A DNA stretch of 64,000 nucleotides from JAICUY01 sp963716585 (GTDB taxonomy: Bacteria > Chloroflexota > Limnocylindria > QHBO01): positions 310,001 through 374,000 of the forward strand of contig CAVQTN010000002.1 of assembly GCA_963716585.1 (NCBI GenBank), read 5' to 3'. Under the pieces are notes generated by a model. That model had not been told where the DNA came from. It ran no database searches and saw nothing but the letters and a program-made list of their open reading frames with translations. Below, piece after piece: positions 1 to 7,781 of this stretch. The number at the start of each line of letters is the position of its first letter. The first letter of the stretch is position 1. The translations under genes and the position numbers were made by a program.

Positions 1-2469
1 AAGCTGTCCATCAGGCCACTGATGGTCGACCCCTCCTTGGCCATGCGCAGGAAGATCTCGCCGGGCTGTCCGTCCTCGTACAGGCCGATGGTCAGGTAGC
101 CCTCGTGCCCGCCCACGTTGAACTTGTGGGTGATCGCGGCACGCTCGTCGGGCAGGCGTCGGCGCAGCGGCTTGTAGACCGTCTGCACTTCCGGTGTGGC
201 CGCTGCCTTCGGCATCGGTCCCGCCGTCCTTCTTGGTGTTCAGCGGCTGTGAGCGCTTGGAGTTGTCGCGATAAACCGCGATGGCCTTGAGGCCCAGCTT
301 CCAGCCGTCGATGTAGACCTGCGCGATCTCCGCCGGGGTCGAGTGCTCCGGCATGTTCACTGTCTTGCTGATGGCGCCCGAGATGAAGGGCTGCACCGCG
401 GCCATCATCTTGAGGTGGCCGTTGTAGTGGATGCTGCGCGTGCCGTTGGCCGGCTTGAAGGCGCAGTCGAAGACCGCCAGGTGCTCGTCCTTGAGGTACG
501 GTGCGCCCTCGATCGTCTCGTGCTCGTCGATGTAGGCGACGATCTCCTCCGCCTGCTTGGCGTCGTAGCCGAGCTTGCGCAGCGCGTTGGTGACGCCCTG
601 GTTGACGATCTTGAGGTAGCCGCCGCCGACCAGCCGCTTGTACTTGATGAGCGCGATGTCCGGCTCGACGCCGGTCGTGTCGCAGTCCATCAAAAACGCG
701 ATAGTGCCGGTTGGAGCGAGGACGCTGACCTGGCCGTTGCGGAAGCCGTGGCGCTCGCCCAGGGCGATGACCTCGTCCCAGGTGGTCAGTGCCGCATCGA
801 GCATGTCCGTCGGCACCAGCTCACGGTTCATGCGGTAGGCCGCATCGCGATGCTGGTTCATGACCTTCAGGAACGGCTCACGATTGACGGCGTAGCCCTC
901 GAACGGGCCACCCTGGTCGCGGCTGATGCGGGCTGACTGCAGCTCCGCCTCCGCTTGCATCAGCGCCGTGATGGCGCCCGCGTAGGCGCGACCGTCGTCG
1001 CTGTCGTAGGCCAGGCCGCGGTTCATGAGCAGCGCGCCGAGGTTGGCGTAGCCGATGCCGAGCGGCCGGAACTTGTGCGAGTTCTCCTCGATCTTGGCCG
1101 TCGGGTAGCTCGAGTTGCTGACCGTGATCTCCTGCGCGGTCAGGATGATGCGCACCGCGTGCTTGAAGTCCTCGATGGCGAATTCGCCGTCGTCCTTGAC
1201 GAACTTCATCAGGTTGAGGCTCGCCAGGTTGCAGGCCGAGTCGTCCAGGTAGAGGTACTCGGAGCATGGGTTCGAGGCGTTGATCGGCGCGGTGTTGGCG
1301 CTGGTGTGCCAGCGGTTGATGTTGTCGTGATACTGGATCCCCGGATCGCCGCACACCCAGGCCGCCTCGGCCATCTTGTTGAGCAGCGCGCGCGCCTTGA
1401 AGGTGTCGATCACCCGGCCATCGGTCACGGCGTGAGTGTTCCAGTCGGCGTCGGACTCGACGGCGTTCATGAACGCATCGGTCACCCGGACGGAGTTGTT
1501 CGAGTTCTGGAAGAAGACCGATTCGTAGGCGGCGCCCCCGTTGAAGTTGCCGTCGTACCCGGCGTCGATGAGGGCCCAGGCCTTCTTCTCCTCGACCAGC
1601 TTGCAGTCGACGAACGTCTCGATGTCCGGGTGGTCGGCGTTAAGGATGACCATCTTGGCCGCTCGGCGGGTCTTGCCGCCGGACTTGATGACGCCGGCGA
1701 AGGCATCGAAGCCCTTCATGAAGCTGACCGGGCCCGATGCCTCGCCGCCGCCCCTGAGGCTTTCCTTGCTGGAGCGGATGGTCGACAGGTTGGAGCCGGT
1801 GCCCGAGCCGAACTTGAAGAGCATGCCCTCGGTCTTGGCCAGGCCCAGGATGCGACTCCATGGTGTCCTCGACCGAGTTGATGAAGCAGGCGCAGCACTG
1901 CGGGTGCTCGTCGATGCCGACGTTGAACCAGACGGGCAGTTGAACGCGGCGCGCTGCTTGAGCAGGATGTCGGTCAGCTCGGCGTGGAAGGTGTCGGCGG
2001 CGTCATCGGTCGCGAAGTAGCCGTCCTTGCGGCCCCAGCGTGATGGTGTCCGCCACGCGGCCGATCATCTGCTTGACGGAGTGCTCACGCTCCGGCGAGC
2101 CGAGCGGGCCGCGGAAGTACTTGGACGCGACGACGTTGGTGGCCAGCGCGCTCCAGCTCTTGGGGAACTCGAGGTCCTTCTGCTCGAAGACGACCTTGCC
2201 GTGCTCGTTGGTGATGGCCGCCTCGCGGGTGTCCCACTCGAGCGTGTCATACGGATCCACGCCGGGCTGCGTGAAGCGGCGCTCGACCTGCAGGCCGCTC
2301 CAGGTGCGCTGCTCGCCCTCCGCCAGCTGACGGTAGCCCGTCGGCTTCTTCGTCCCGTTCCCGTTCCCATGGCCGGCTCCGTTGCCGTGCCGTTCGTGTG
2401 GCCGTTGCCGTTGGCGTGGCCGTTCGTCGTGCCGGTGGCTGGCTTGCTGGGACTCGCGGTGCGGGCCAT
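1..2469 (-). CDS. nrdJ: Vitamin B12-dependent (class II) ribonucleotide reductase, 3' end cut by window edge, several frameshifts
   Basis: Reduces ribonucleotides to deoxyribonucleotides with adenosylcobalamin as radical source. The start at 2469 is chosen because GGAAGGGAAGAC precedes the ATG and an Asn/Gly-rich N-terminal linker follows (MARTASPSKPATG...). Conserved blocks read in order in shifting frames: FTQPGVDPYDTLEWDTR, FNCPVWFNVG (reconstructed), FKFGSGTGSNLSTIRSSKES, NPCSEYLYLDDSACNLASLN (the NPCSE cysteine/glutamate pair), and LAPTGTIAFLMDCDTTGVEPD. The frame breaks near 2386, 2040, 1935, 1853 and between 205 and 228. Each is repaired by adding or removing one or two bases, as expected of sequencing indels. 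The gene stands alone behind NrdR-like boxes and continues beyond position 1. Confidence 0.9.
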
Positions 2470-2654
2470 GTCTTCCCTTCCGTCTGGGGTCTTCGCCGGC
2501 GGCGTTCGTATGACGCCGGCATGGTCGTTGTGGCCCCGCTGGCCGGACGACTGGATGACGTGATCGCGACCGATGCGACGCGCCAGGCCGGCCTTCCGGG
2601 GCGGCTGTTTGGACTTGGAACGTTACTCCTGCCATCGGCCTTCGTCAAGCGAAA

Positions 2655-2705
2655 ACCACAACATGTTGTGGTGTATCTTCGGACGGGCCACCAGATGCTG
2701 CGGTG
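2655..2705 (-). promoter_or_regulatory. Tandem NrdR-like boxes upstream of nrdJ
   Basis: A perfect 18-bp palindrome ACCACAACATGTTGTGGT lies at 2655-2672. A degenerate second copy, CACCAGATGCTGCGGTG (13 of 17 bases matching), lies at 2689-2705. Their centres are 32 bp apart, three helical turns. NrdR repressors are known to bind two such boxes with about this spacing ahead of ribonucleotide reductase genes. The boxes sit about 190-235 bp before the nrdJ start. No nrdR gene is in the window. Confidence 0.7.
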
Positions 2706-2850
2706 TGCTGTGGACGGGCGGTGGACGGCCTGTGGAGTTCTGCGTGGCTGCGGTGGACGGGGCGTGGAGAACGCCGCGTTCCGCGGGTTTGGGCCGGGGG
2801 AGTGTATGACACCGGGGCACGCGCGGGCTGGAAGCAACCGCTTCAGCCGA

Positions 2851-2909
2851 GCCGGGGCCGGGGCCGGGGCCGGGCCGGGGGCCGGGGCCGGGGGGCGGGG
2901 CCGGGGCCG
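2851..2909. repeat. GC-only low-complexity tandem repeat (CCGGGG units)
   Basis: About 59 bases built almost only from GGCCGGGG-type hexamers, with small length variation. It lies in the 667-bp gene-free stretch between nrdJ and the next gene, just before a GACTCA repeat array. No function is evident. It is slippage-prone, and its length in this sequence may be unreliable. Confidence 0.8.
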
Positions 2910-2928
2910 AGTTGCCGCCAGTTGCCCA

Positions 2929-3084
2929 TGACTCAAATGCACGACTGCGCGGGGCTCACCTGCCGTTTGCGCACGAGGTGACTCAGATCGACCGGTCTGA
3001 CGGAAAACCGCGGCCGAATCCGGCGATCTGACGGCCCTGGCGACTCAACCGCATGAGAGCCGCTCGCCGCCAGGCCTCTGAGTC
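2929..3084 (-). repeat. GACTCA-array intergenic repeat, copy C (inverted relative to copies A and B)
   Basis: GACTCA/TGAGTC hexamers start at 2930, 2980, 3042 and 3079, giving spacings of 50, 62 and 37 bp. This mirrors copies A and B (38, 62, 50) read on the other strand. The block TGACTCAGATCGACCGG (2979-2995) matches the reverse complement of copy A with one mismatch. The block from 3042, GACTCAACCGCATGAGAGCCG read apart from two bases, matches too. The rest of the unit has diverged. Confidence 0.75.
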
Positions 3085-3136
3085 GGGAGACACTCGACGG
3101 CGCCGGAGCCGCTGCTCCGCCAGGCCGGCGCAATCC

Positions 3137-3769
3137 TCAGGGGCACGCAACCGGCGCGATCATCAGCGTCCGGTCCAGCACGGCCGAGTACTTCGCGGAG
3201 CAGGCGGTCCCGCCGTTCGTGAGGAGGAGTGCCACCACCTCGGCGTCCGGCATCCCGACCGGATGCGTGGGCGCGGCCGGCAGCACCGAGTCTGCCCAGG
3301 CGACGCAGACATCGGCATTCACGGGAACGCCAACGCACCGAATGTCGATCCCTGGAAACGCCCGCGACCGGACGACGGAGGCGGGCGGCGGCAGATCATC
3401 AATCGACGGCGGGAATGGCGCGACGGGACTGGTGATTCCCACGCGACCCGCATCGTCGGCTTCGAGCTGCACCCAGAGGTCCTCGCCCGATTTCATCCGG
3501 ACGACGACATACGCCCTCAGGCCCGTGGCCGGCGCGCACCTTCCACCAGCGCAGTAGGCGCCATCGTGGATCTCGAGCTGCGCAACGGCGGCATGCGTCG
3601 CCGGCAACGCGCTCAGGGCAACCGTCGCCGCCGCATCGCAGGTCAGCGCGCTTGCCGGACGCGCCGTCCCGCAGACCACCTGGACCCTGGTGGTCGATGG
3701 CGCCGGCGGCGACGGGCTCGCGCAGGCGGCAAGCAGGATCGCCAGGACGAACACGGTTACGAAGCGCAT
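3137..3769 (-). CDS. Putative lipoprotein of unknown function
   Basis: A 210-residue protein starting MRFVTVFVLAILLAACASPSP. It has a lipobox (LLAAC) about 16 residues in, so it is probably a membrane-anchored lipoprotein exposed outside the cytoplasmic membrane. The start at 3769 is preceded by AAGGAGCTGG, a good ribosome binding site; the longer open frame upstream lacks one. The mature part holds several cysteines and no motif I recognise. It is a single gene between two GACTCA repeat copies. The family is not identified. Confidence 0.65.
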   Translation of the reverse strand: MRFVTVFVLAILLAACASPSPPAPSTTRVQVVCGTARPASALTCDAAATVALSALPATHAAVAQLEIHDGAYCAGGRCAPATGLRAYVVVRMKSGEDLWVQLEADDAGRVGITSPVAPFPPSIDDLPPPASVVRSRAFPGIDIRCVGVPVNADVCVAWADSVLPAAPTHPVGMPDAEVVALLLTNGGTACSAKYSAVLDRTLMIAPVACP

Positions 3770-3841
3770 CCAGCTCCTTGTACTCCTGAAGCACGGGCCA
3801 GGCAACGTTCACCGACGGAGGCCGGCTGAGGCGTGGCGCGT

Positions 3842-4007
3842 TGAGTCCTGCGTGACTCGGGAGAGTGGGAGCGGGCGGCTCAGCTGTCGTCTAGGCGCCG
3901 GGCGACTCAACCTGGCGGGCTTGTGACCAAAGGCGCCCAACCGTGCTCTCCTGAGTCGGGAGGCGCGTCACATGCACGAGAGCCGCGCGTTCCCCGCCCG
4001 CTGAGTC
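3842..4007. repeat. GACTCA-array intergenic repeat, copy E (diverged)
   Basis: It occupies much of the 354-bp gap between the lipoprotein and the phosphatase gene. Hexamers start at 3842 (TGAGTC), 3904 (GACTCA), 3952 (TGAGTC) and 4002 (TGAGTC), with spacings of 62, 48 and 50 bp; a degenerate GACTC follows at 3854. It shares the text GCACGAGAGCCG with other family members but is otherwise too diverged to align fully. Confidence 0.6.
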
Positions 4008-4111
4008 ACAGCCAACTTGAACATGCGCGGCGAGATCAACGGAAGAAGGCCTTTGGACGCGCGCGCAGTATCGTGGCGTCCGGAAGCAGGGTCGACGCGC
4101 GTGACCGCAAT

Positions 4112-4117
4112 TAGACT
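4112..4117 (+). promoter_or_regulatory. Leaderless-type -10 box (TAGACT)
   Basis: TAGACT is followed by 6 nt and then the ATG at 4124. No ribosome binding site is present, so the transcript probably begins at or next to the start codon. Confidence 0.55.
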
Positions 4118-4123
4118 GGCCCC

Positions 4124-4729
4124 ATGCAACCGCGTCTCGGCACGCTGGACGTGCTGCTGGTCCGCCACGCCGAGGCCGTCCCGCTGGGAAGCAGCGACAC
4201 GGACTTCGACCAGCGCCCGCTCTCCGACGCCGGGCACCGGGCGGCGGAGGAGCTCGCCGACGAGCTGGAGCCGTACCACCTCAGCGCGGTGTACTCCAGC
4301 CCCTACCCGCGAGCCATCCAGACCGTGGAGCCGGTTGCGCGACGTCGCGGGCTGCCGATCCTGGAGCTGGTCGACATGCGCGAGCGCAACCTCGCCCCCC
4401 AGCCGAGCGACGCGTGGCGCGAGCAGCTGCAGCGCTCGTTCGAGGACCCGGACTACGCGGTCGCGGGCGGCGAGACGAGCCGCGCGGCGCAGCGCCGGGC
4501 GATGGCCACGCTCGACCTGCTGCGCGTCCGCCACCCCGACGGCGGCCGGCTGCTGGTCGGCAGCCACGGCAACCTGATCGCCCTGGTCCTGCAGGCGTTC
4601 GAGCCGGGGGTCGGCTTCGACTTCCACCAGGCGATGCCCAACCCGGCGATCTACCACCTCGAGCACGACGGCATCGGCTGGCGGGTGATGGGCGGCCACG
4701 GCTTCGCGGACGCTGCCGCGCACAACTAG
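4124..4729 (+). CDS. Histidine phosphatase (phosphoglycerate mutase-like) family protein
   Basis: A 201-residue cytoplasmic protein of the histidine phosphatase superfamily. The catalytic RHA motif (LVRHAEAV, His at about residue 15) forms the phosphohistidine. A second conserved histidine lies in VGSHGNLIAL near residue 146. YSSPYPRAIQT matches the usual SSPLxRAxQT block. The substrate cannot be told from sequence; small phosphoesters are typical. The start follows a leaderless-type -10 box and has no Shine-Dalgarno. The gene is convergent with lysA, whose stop lies 12 bp away. Confidence 0.85.
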   Translation: MQPRLGTLDVLLVRHAEAVPLGSSDTDFDQRPLSDAGHRAAEELADELEPYHLSAVYSSPYPRAIQTVEPVARRRGLPILELVDMRERNLAPQPSDAWREQLQRSFEDPDYAVAGGETSRAAQRRAMATLDLLRVRHPDGGRLLVGSHGNLIALVLQAFEPGVGFDFHQAMPNPAIYHLEHDGIGWRVMGGHGFADAAAHN

Positions 4730-4741
4730 CCTGCGGCGGGG

Positions 4742-5924
4742 TCAGGCGTCGCGGCTGACGAGGTCCTCGAGCGTCTCGCGCCGGCGGCTGAGGCGCAGCT
4801 GCCCGCCCTCGATCACTGCCTCGGCCGGCCGCAGCCTGCCGTTGTAGTTCGAGCTCATCGCGGCGCCGTACGCCCCGGCCTGCCGAATCGCCAGGAGCGC
4901 CCCGCCGCCGGCCGTCGCCAGCTCGCCGGGCGTGAGCCATCGGTCCAGGTCGCGGGCCAGGATGTCGCCTGCCTCGCAAACCGGGCCCGCCAGGTGCACC
5001 GGCCGGCCGGTCGGCAGGCGCGCGCCGGGCTCGACCAGGCTGACCGGGTGGTCGGCGCCGTACAGCATCGGTCGGATGAGCTCGGTCATGCCCGCATCGG
5101 CCACCAGGTAGGTGCAGGTCGCGCGCGCCTGCACGCGCACGACGCGCGTGAGCAGGCTGCCGGCGCCGGCCACCAGGCTGCGACCGGGCTCCAGGATGAG
5201 GCGGCTGCTGTCGATCCCGAGGCGCAGGTCGGCCGGATCCGCACCCGCCGGCAGGCCGCCCCCGAGATTGATCCGGAACGGCTGCTGCCGGAGTGCGCCG
5301 AGCAGGCTGTGCGTAGGCCTCCAGGTTGCCGACCTCGGAGCCGATGTGCGCGCCGATCGCCTCGGGCGCCAGTCCCGCCCGCGCCAGGCGGTCGATGGCG
5401 TGTGGCAGGTCCGCAAGCGCGATGCCGAACTTTGCTTCGGCGGCACCCGTCGCCAGGTGCGGGTGGGTCTGCGCATCCAGCCCCGGGTTCAACCTGAGGC
5501 CGATGCGGGCGCCGGTCCGTGCGAGCCGCGCGATCGCCTCGAGCTCGTCGAGGGACTCGGCGTTGACGAGGACGCCGGCGGCCAGGGCCTCGGCGATCTC
5601 GCCGTCACCCTTGCCGATGCCGTTCATCACGATCCGTTGCGCGGGGCAGCCGGCACGGCGGGCCAGCGCCAGCTCGACCAGGTTGACCACCTCGCAGCCG
5701 GCGCCCTCGGATACCAGGCGCCGCAGCAGCTGCGGATCCGGGTTGGCCTTGACCGCGTACGCGATCAGCGCGCCTCCGAAGGCGGCGCGGTAGGCGGCCA
5801 GGCGCTGGGCGGCGATCTCCAGGTCGGTGACATACAGCGGGGTTCCCCAGCGCTGCGCCGCCTCGGCCAGGGCCGTTGTGGCCGTGCCCGGGAATGCTGC
5901 CGGGGTGGAGCGCGCCGGCGTCAC
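4742..5924 (-). CDS. lysA: Diaminopimelate decarboxylase, with one frameshift
   Basis: A PLP enzyme that converts meso-diaminopimelate to lysine in the last step of lysine synthesis. The N-terminal half contains YAVKANP (PLP lysine at about residue 59 from the GTG start) and FGIAL. The C-terminal half, in another frame, contains INLGGGL, ILEPGRSLV, CEAGDILARD and GAYGAAMSSNYNGR, the substrate-contact blocks. The frame breaks near 5312 (between EAYA and LLGALRQQ), consistent with two missing bases or one extra. The start is GTG at 5924, overlapping the preceding methyltransferase stop as GTGA, so the two are translationally coupled. Both halves are intact, so sequence error is likely. Confidence 0.88.
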
Positions 5925-6580
5925 CGCACGCGGGCGAGGGTCAGGCCGTCCCCGATCGGCAGCAGCACGATCTCGACCCGCTCGTCGGTCGCGATCTTCT
6001 CGTTGAGCGCGCGGATCGCCTGCGTCTGCTCCGTCTCGTCGGATGGATCGACGACCTGGCCGCTCCACAGCACGTTGTCGATGGCGATCAGCCCGCCCGC
6101 GTGCACGAGCCGCAGCGCACGCTCGTAGTACGCGTCGTAGCTCGGCTTGTCGGCATCGATGAACGCGAAGTCGAAGCTCCCCTCCTCCAGCGTCTTGAGG
6201 GTCTCGATCGCCGGACCGATGCGCAGCTCAATCCGGTCGGCGACGCCTGCCTCGGCCCAGTAGCGACGGGCGACATCGGTCCATTCGACCGATACGTCGC
6301 AACAGGTCAGGCGGCCATCCGGCGGCATGGCCTGGGCCACGACGGTCGACGAGTAGCCGGTGAAGGTGCCGATCTCCAGGCAGCGTCGGGCGCCGATCAA
6401 CCGGACGAGGATGCCCATGAAGGCGCCCTGCTCCGGCGAGATCTGCATGCGGGCCATGGGCAGCTGCGCCGTCTCCTCGCGCAGCCTGGCAAGGACCGGT
6501 GGCTCCCGCACGCCGACGCGGAGGATGTAGGCCCGCAGCTCATCGGTCAGGTTGATGGTGTGGTCGGACACGCGTGGCAT
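5921..6580 (-). CDS. Class I SAM-dependent O-methyltransferase (catechol/caffeoyl-CoA OMT-like)
   Basis: A 219-residue methyltransferase of the small O-methyltransferase family. It has the SAM loop LEIGTFTGYSS near residue 62, the metal and acid block FAFIDADKPSY near residue 135, and IDNVLWSGQVVDP near residue 160. The start MPRVSDH at 6580 is chosen because the family begins here; the open frame upstream runs through the repeat copy A. It overlaps lysA by four bases (GTGA). The substrate is unknown. Confidence 0.85.
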   Translation of the reverse strand: MPRVSDHTINLTDELRAYILRVGVREPPVLARLREETAQLPMARMQISPEQGAFMGILVRLIGARRCLEIGTFTGYSSTVVAQAMPPDGRLTCCDVSVEWTDVARRYWAEAGVADRIELRIGPAIETLKTLEEGSFDFAFIDADKPSYDAYYERALRLVHAGGLIAIDNVLWSGQVVDPSDETEQTQAIRALNEKIATDERVEIVLLPIGDGLTLARVR

Positions 6581-6654
6581 GGTACAGCCCCGTTGCGGCC
6601 ACCTGCCGTGGCGCCCTGTCGCACCTGCCGTCGGCGCCCCCGTCCGTTGCCCTG

Positions 6655-6829
6655 GTCCGTTGCGTCTGTGGCGACTCAAGCGACCGGTGAATGGCCGGCT
6701 GTCATGCGTTTGAGTCATCAGACGCGCCAAAACGACCTGTCTGACCGAGATTGGCCGCCGATCCGGTCGATTTGAGTCACCACGCGCGCAGACAACAGCC
6801 CAACCGCGGCCTTCCACTCATTTGAGTTC
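6655..6829 (+). repeat. GACTCA-array intergenic repeat, copy A (left flank of XRE gene)
   Basis: About 175 bp. Hexamers start at 6673 (GACTCA), 6711 (TGAGTC), 6773 (TGAGTC) and 6823 (TGAGTT), with spacings of 38, 62 and 50 bp. It is a direct repeat of copy B at 7574-7748. A core of roughly 105 bp, from GGCTGTCATGCG to CAGCCCAAC, differs at only about four positions. The ends are more diverged. It lies upstream of the methyltransferase start and of the divergent XRE gene. Confidence 0.9.
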
Positions 6830-6869
6830 CATGTGGTTCATCGGCGCCGCTAAGCGATCAGTAAGCGTG

Positions 6870-6893
6870 CCGTAACGGGTGCAGCGTTACGGT
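6870..6893 (+). promoter_or_regulatory. Operator plus leaderless -10 of the XRE gene
   Basis: A perfect inverted repeat CCGTAAC-N9-GTTACGG (6870-6892) overlaps the -10 box TACGGT (6888-6893), which sits 6 nt before the ATG at 6900. An inverted repeat over the -10 box is typical of an autorepressed HTH gene. That the XRE protein binds it is inference. Confidence 0.55.
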
Positions 6894-6899
6894 GCCGCG

Positions 6900-7694
6900 A
6901 TGAACATCCGAAAGGCCCACGAGCGTGCCGGCTGGTTGAGCCACCGTATCGGGCAGGAGGTCGTGACGGCGCGAAAGGCCCGTGGCTGGAGCCAGCGAGA
7001 GCTTGCCCGCCGTGTGGCCGCCAGCCAGACAATGGTGTCGCGAGTCGAGCGCGGCTGGAGCGGGGCCAGCGTGCGAGTGCTCTGCCAGCTCACCGCAGCG
7101 CTCGGGCTCGATTTCGCCCCGCGTATCTATCCGGCGGATGGGATCGCGGTGAGGGACGAGCGGCAGCTGCGGCTCGTGCGGCTGATCGTCGCCCGAACGA
7201 ACCCTTCATGGCACCCGTCGATCGAGTCGCGCGCATCGCCTGATCCGTCGGATCACCGCGCGATCGACCTGCTCCTGAGCTCCGCGGTGGAGGTCTGCGC
7301 GCTCGAGGTCGAGCGCGATCTGCAGGATGTCCAGGGCCAGCTGCGGGCCGACCTCCTCAAGCGCGATCTGGTCGCTCAACGTGAATCTCGCCCGGTGCGA
7401 TTCGTGCTGGCGCTGCCGGACAGCCGACGCCTTCGACGCCTCGTGCGGACCTTCGCGCCGCTGTTCGCGACATTGCTTCCGGCGTCGTCGCGGCACGTCT
7501 GGGCATCCATCCGTTCAGGCAAGCCGATAGGCGCGGATGGCCTTCTATGGCTGCCATCAACTGGACCGGCCCCGTCCGTTGGGTCAGTGGGGACTCAAAC
7601 GAGCGCTGAACGGGCGGCTGTCATGCGTTTGAGTCATCAGACGCGCCAAAACGACCTGTCTGACCGAGATTCGCCGCCGATCCGGTCGATCTGA
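6900..7694 (+). CDS. XRE-family HTH protein with C-terminal domain (possibly PD-(D/E)XK-like)
   Basis: A 264-residue protein. The N-terminal helix-turn-helix (residues ~20-60: RKARGWSQRELARRVAASQT, then MVSRVERG) is of the Cro/C1 type. The C-terminal part (~residues 120-220) contains ALEVERDLQDVQGQLR, LLKRD, FVLALPDSRRLRRLVR and GADGLLWLP. This pattern is seen in a large actinobacterial/Chloroflexi family of HTH proteins whose second domain resembles a nuclease-like fold; that fold assignment is inference. The start at 6900 is set by a -10 box 6 nt upstream; no Shine-Dalgarno is present. The last ~45 codons run into repeat copy B and are unlike the family, so the tail may be replaced by the repeat. 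Confidence 0.75.
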   Translation: MNIRKAHERAGWLSHRIGQEVVTARKARGWSQRELARRVAASQTMVSRVERGWSGASVRVLCQLTAALGLDFAPRIYPADGIAVRDERQLRLVRLIVARTNPSWHPSIESRASPDPSDHRAIDLLLSSAVEVCALEVERDLQDVQGQLRADLLKRDLVAQRESRPVRFVLALPDSRRLRRLVRTFAPLFATLLPASSRHVWASIRSGKPIGADGLLWLPSTGPAPSVGSVGTQTSAERAAVMRLSHQTRQNDLSDRDSPPIRSI

Positions 7695-7760
7695 GTCACC
7701 AGGCGCGCAGACAGCAGCCCAACGACGGGCTCTCGGTCCTTTGAGTCCGCACGGACTCAA
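7574..7760 (+). repeat. GACTCA-array intergenic repeat, copy B (right flank of XRE gene)
   Basis: A direct repeat of copy A with the same spacing: hexamers start at 7592, 7630, 7692 and 7742 (38, 62, 50 bp). A terminal palindrome TTGAGTC-N5-GGACTCAA covers 7741-7760. It supplies the last codons and stop of the XRE gene. Together copies A and B bracket the XRE gene as a roughly 1.1-kb module. Confidence 0.9.
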
Positions 7761-7781
7761 CCGTGCGCCACAGGTCGCCGC

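Noticed and set aside
5876..6775. Long plus-strand open frame over lysA, the methyltransferase and repeat copy A
   Set aside because: It is antisense to two clearly homologous genes and has no family features. High G+C produces many such frames in this window.
2929..7760. CRISPR array explanation for the GACTCA repeats
   Set aside because: The constant element is only 6-8 bp, occurs in both orientations, and in copies A and B the 'spacers' are nearly identical. No cas genes are present.
6655..7760. Insertion sequence or MITE with the repeats as terminal ends
   Set aside because: The flanking copies are direct, not inverted, no transposase is encoded between them, and no target-site duplication is evident. 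Similar arrays elsewhere lack any gene between copies.
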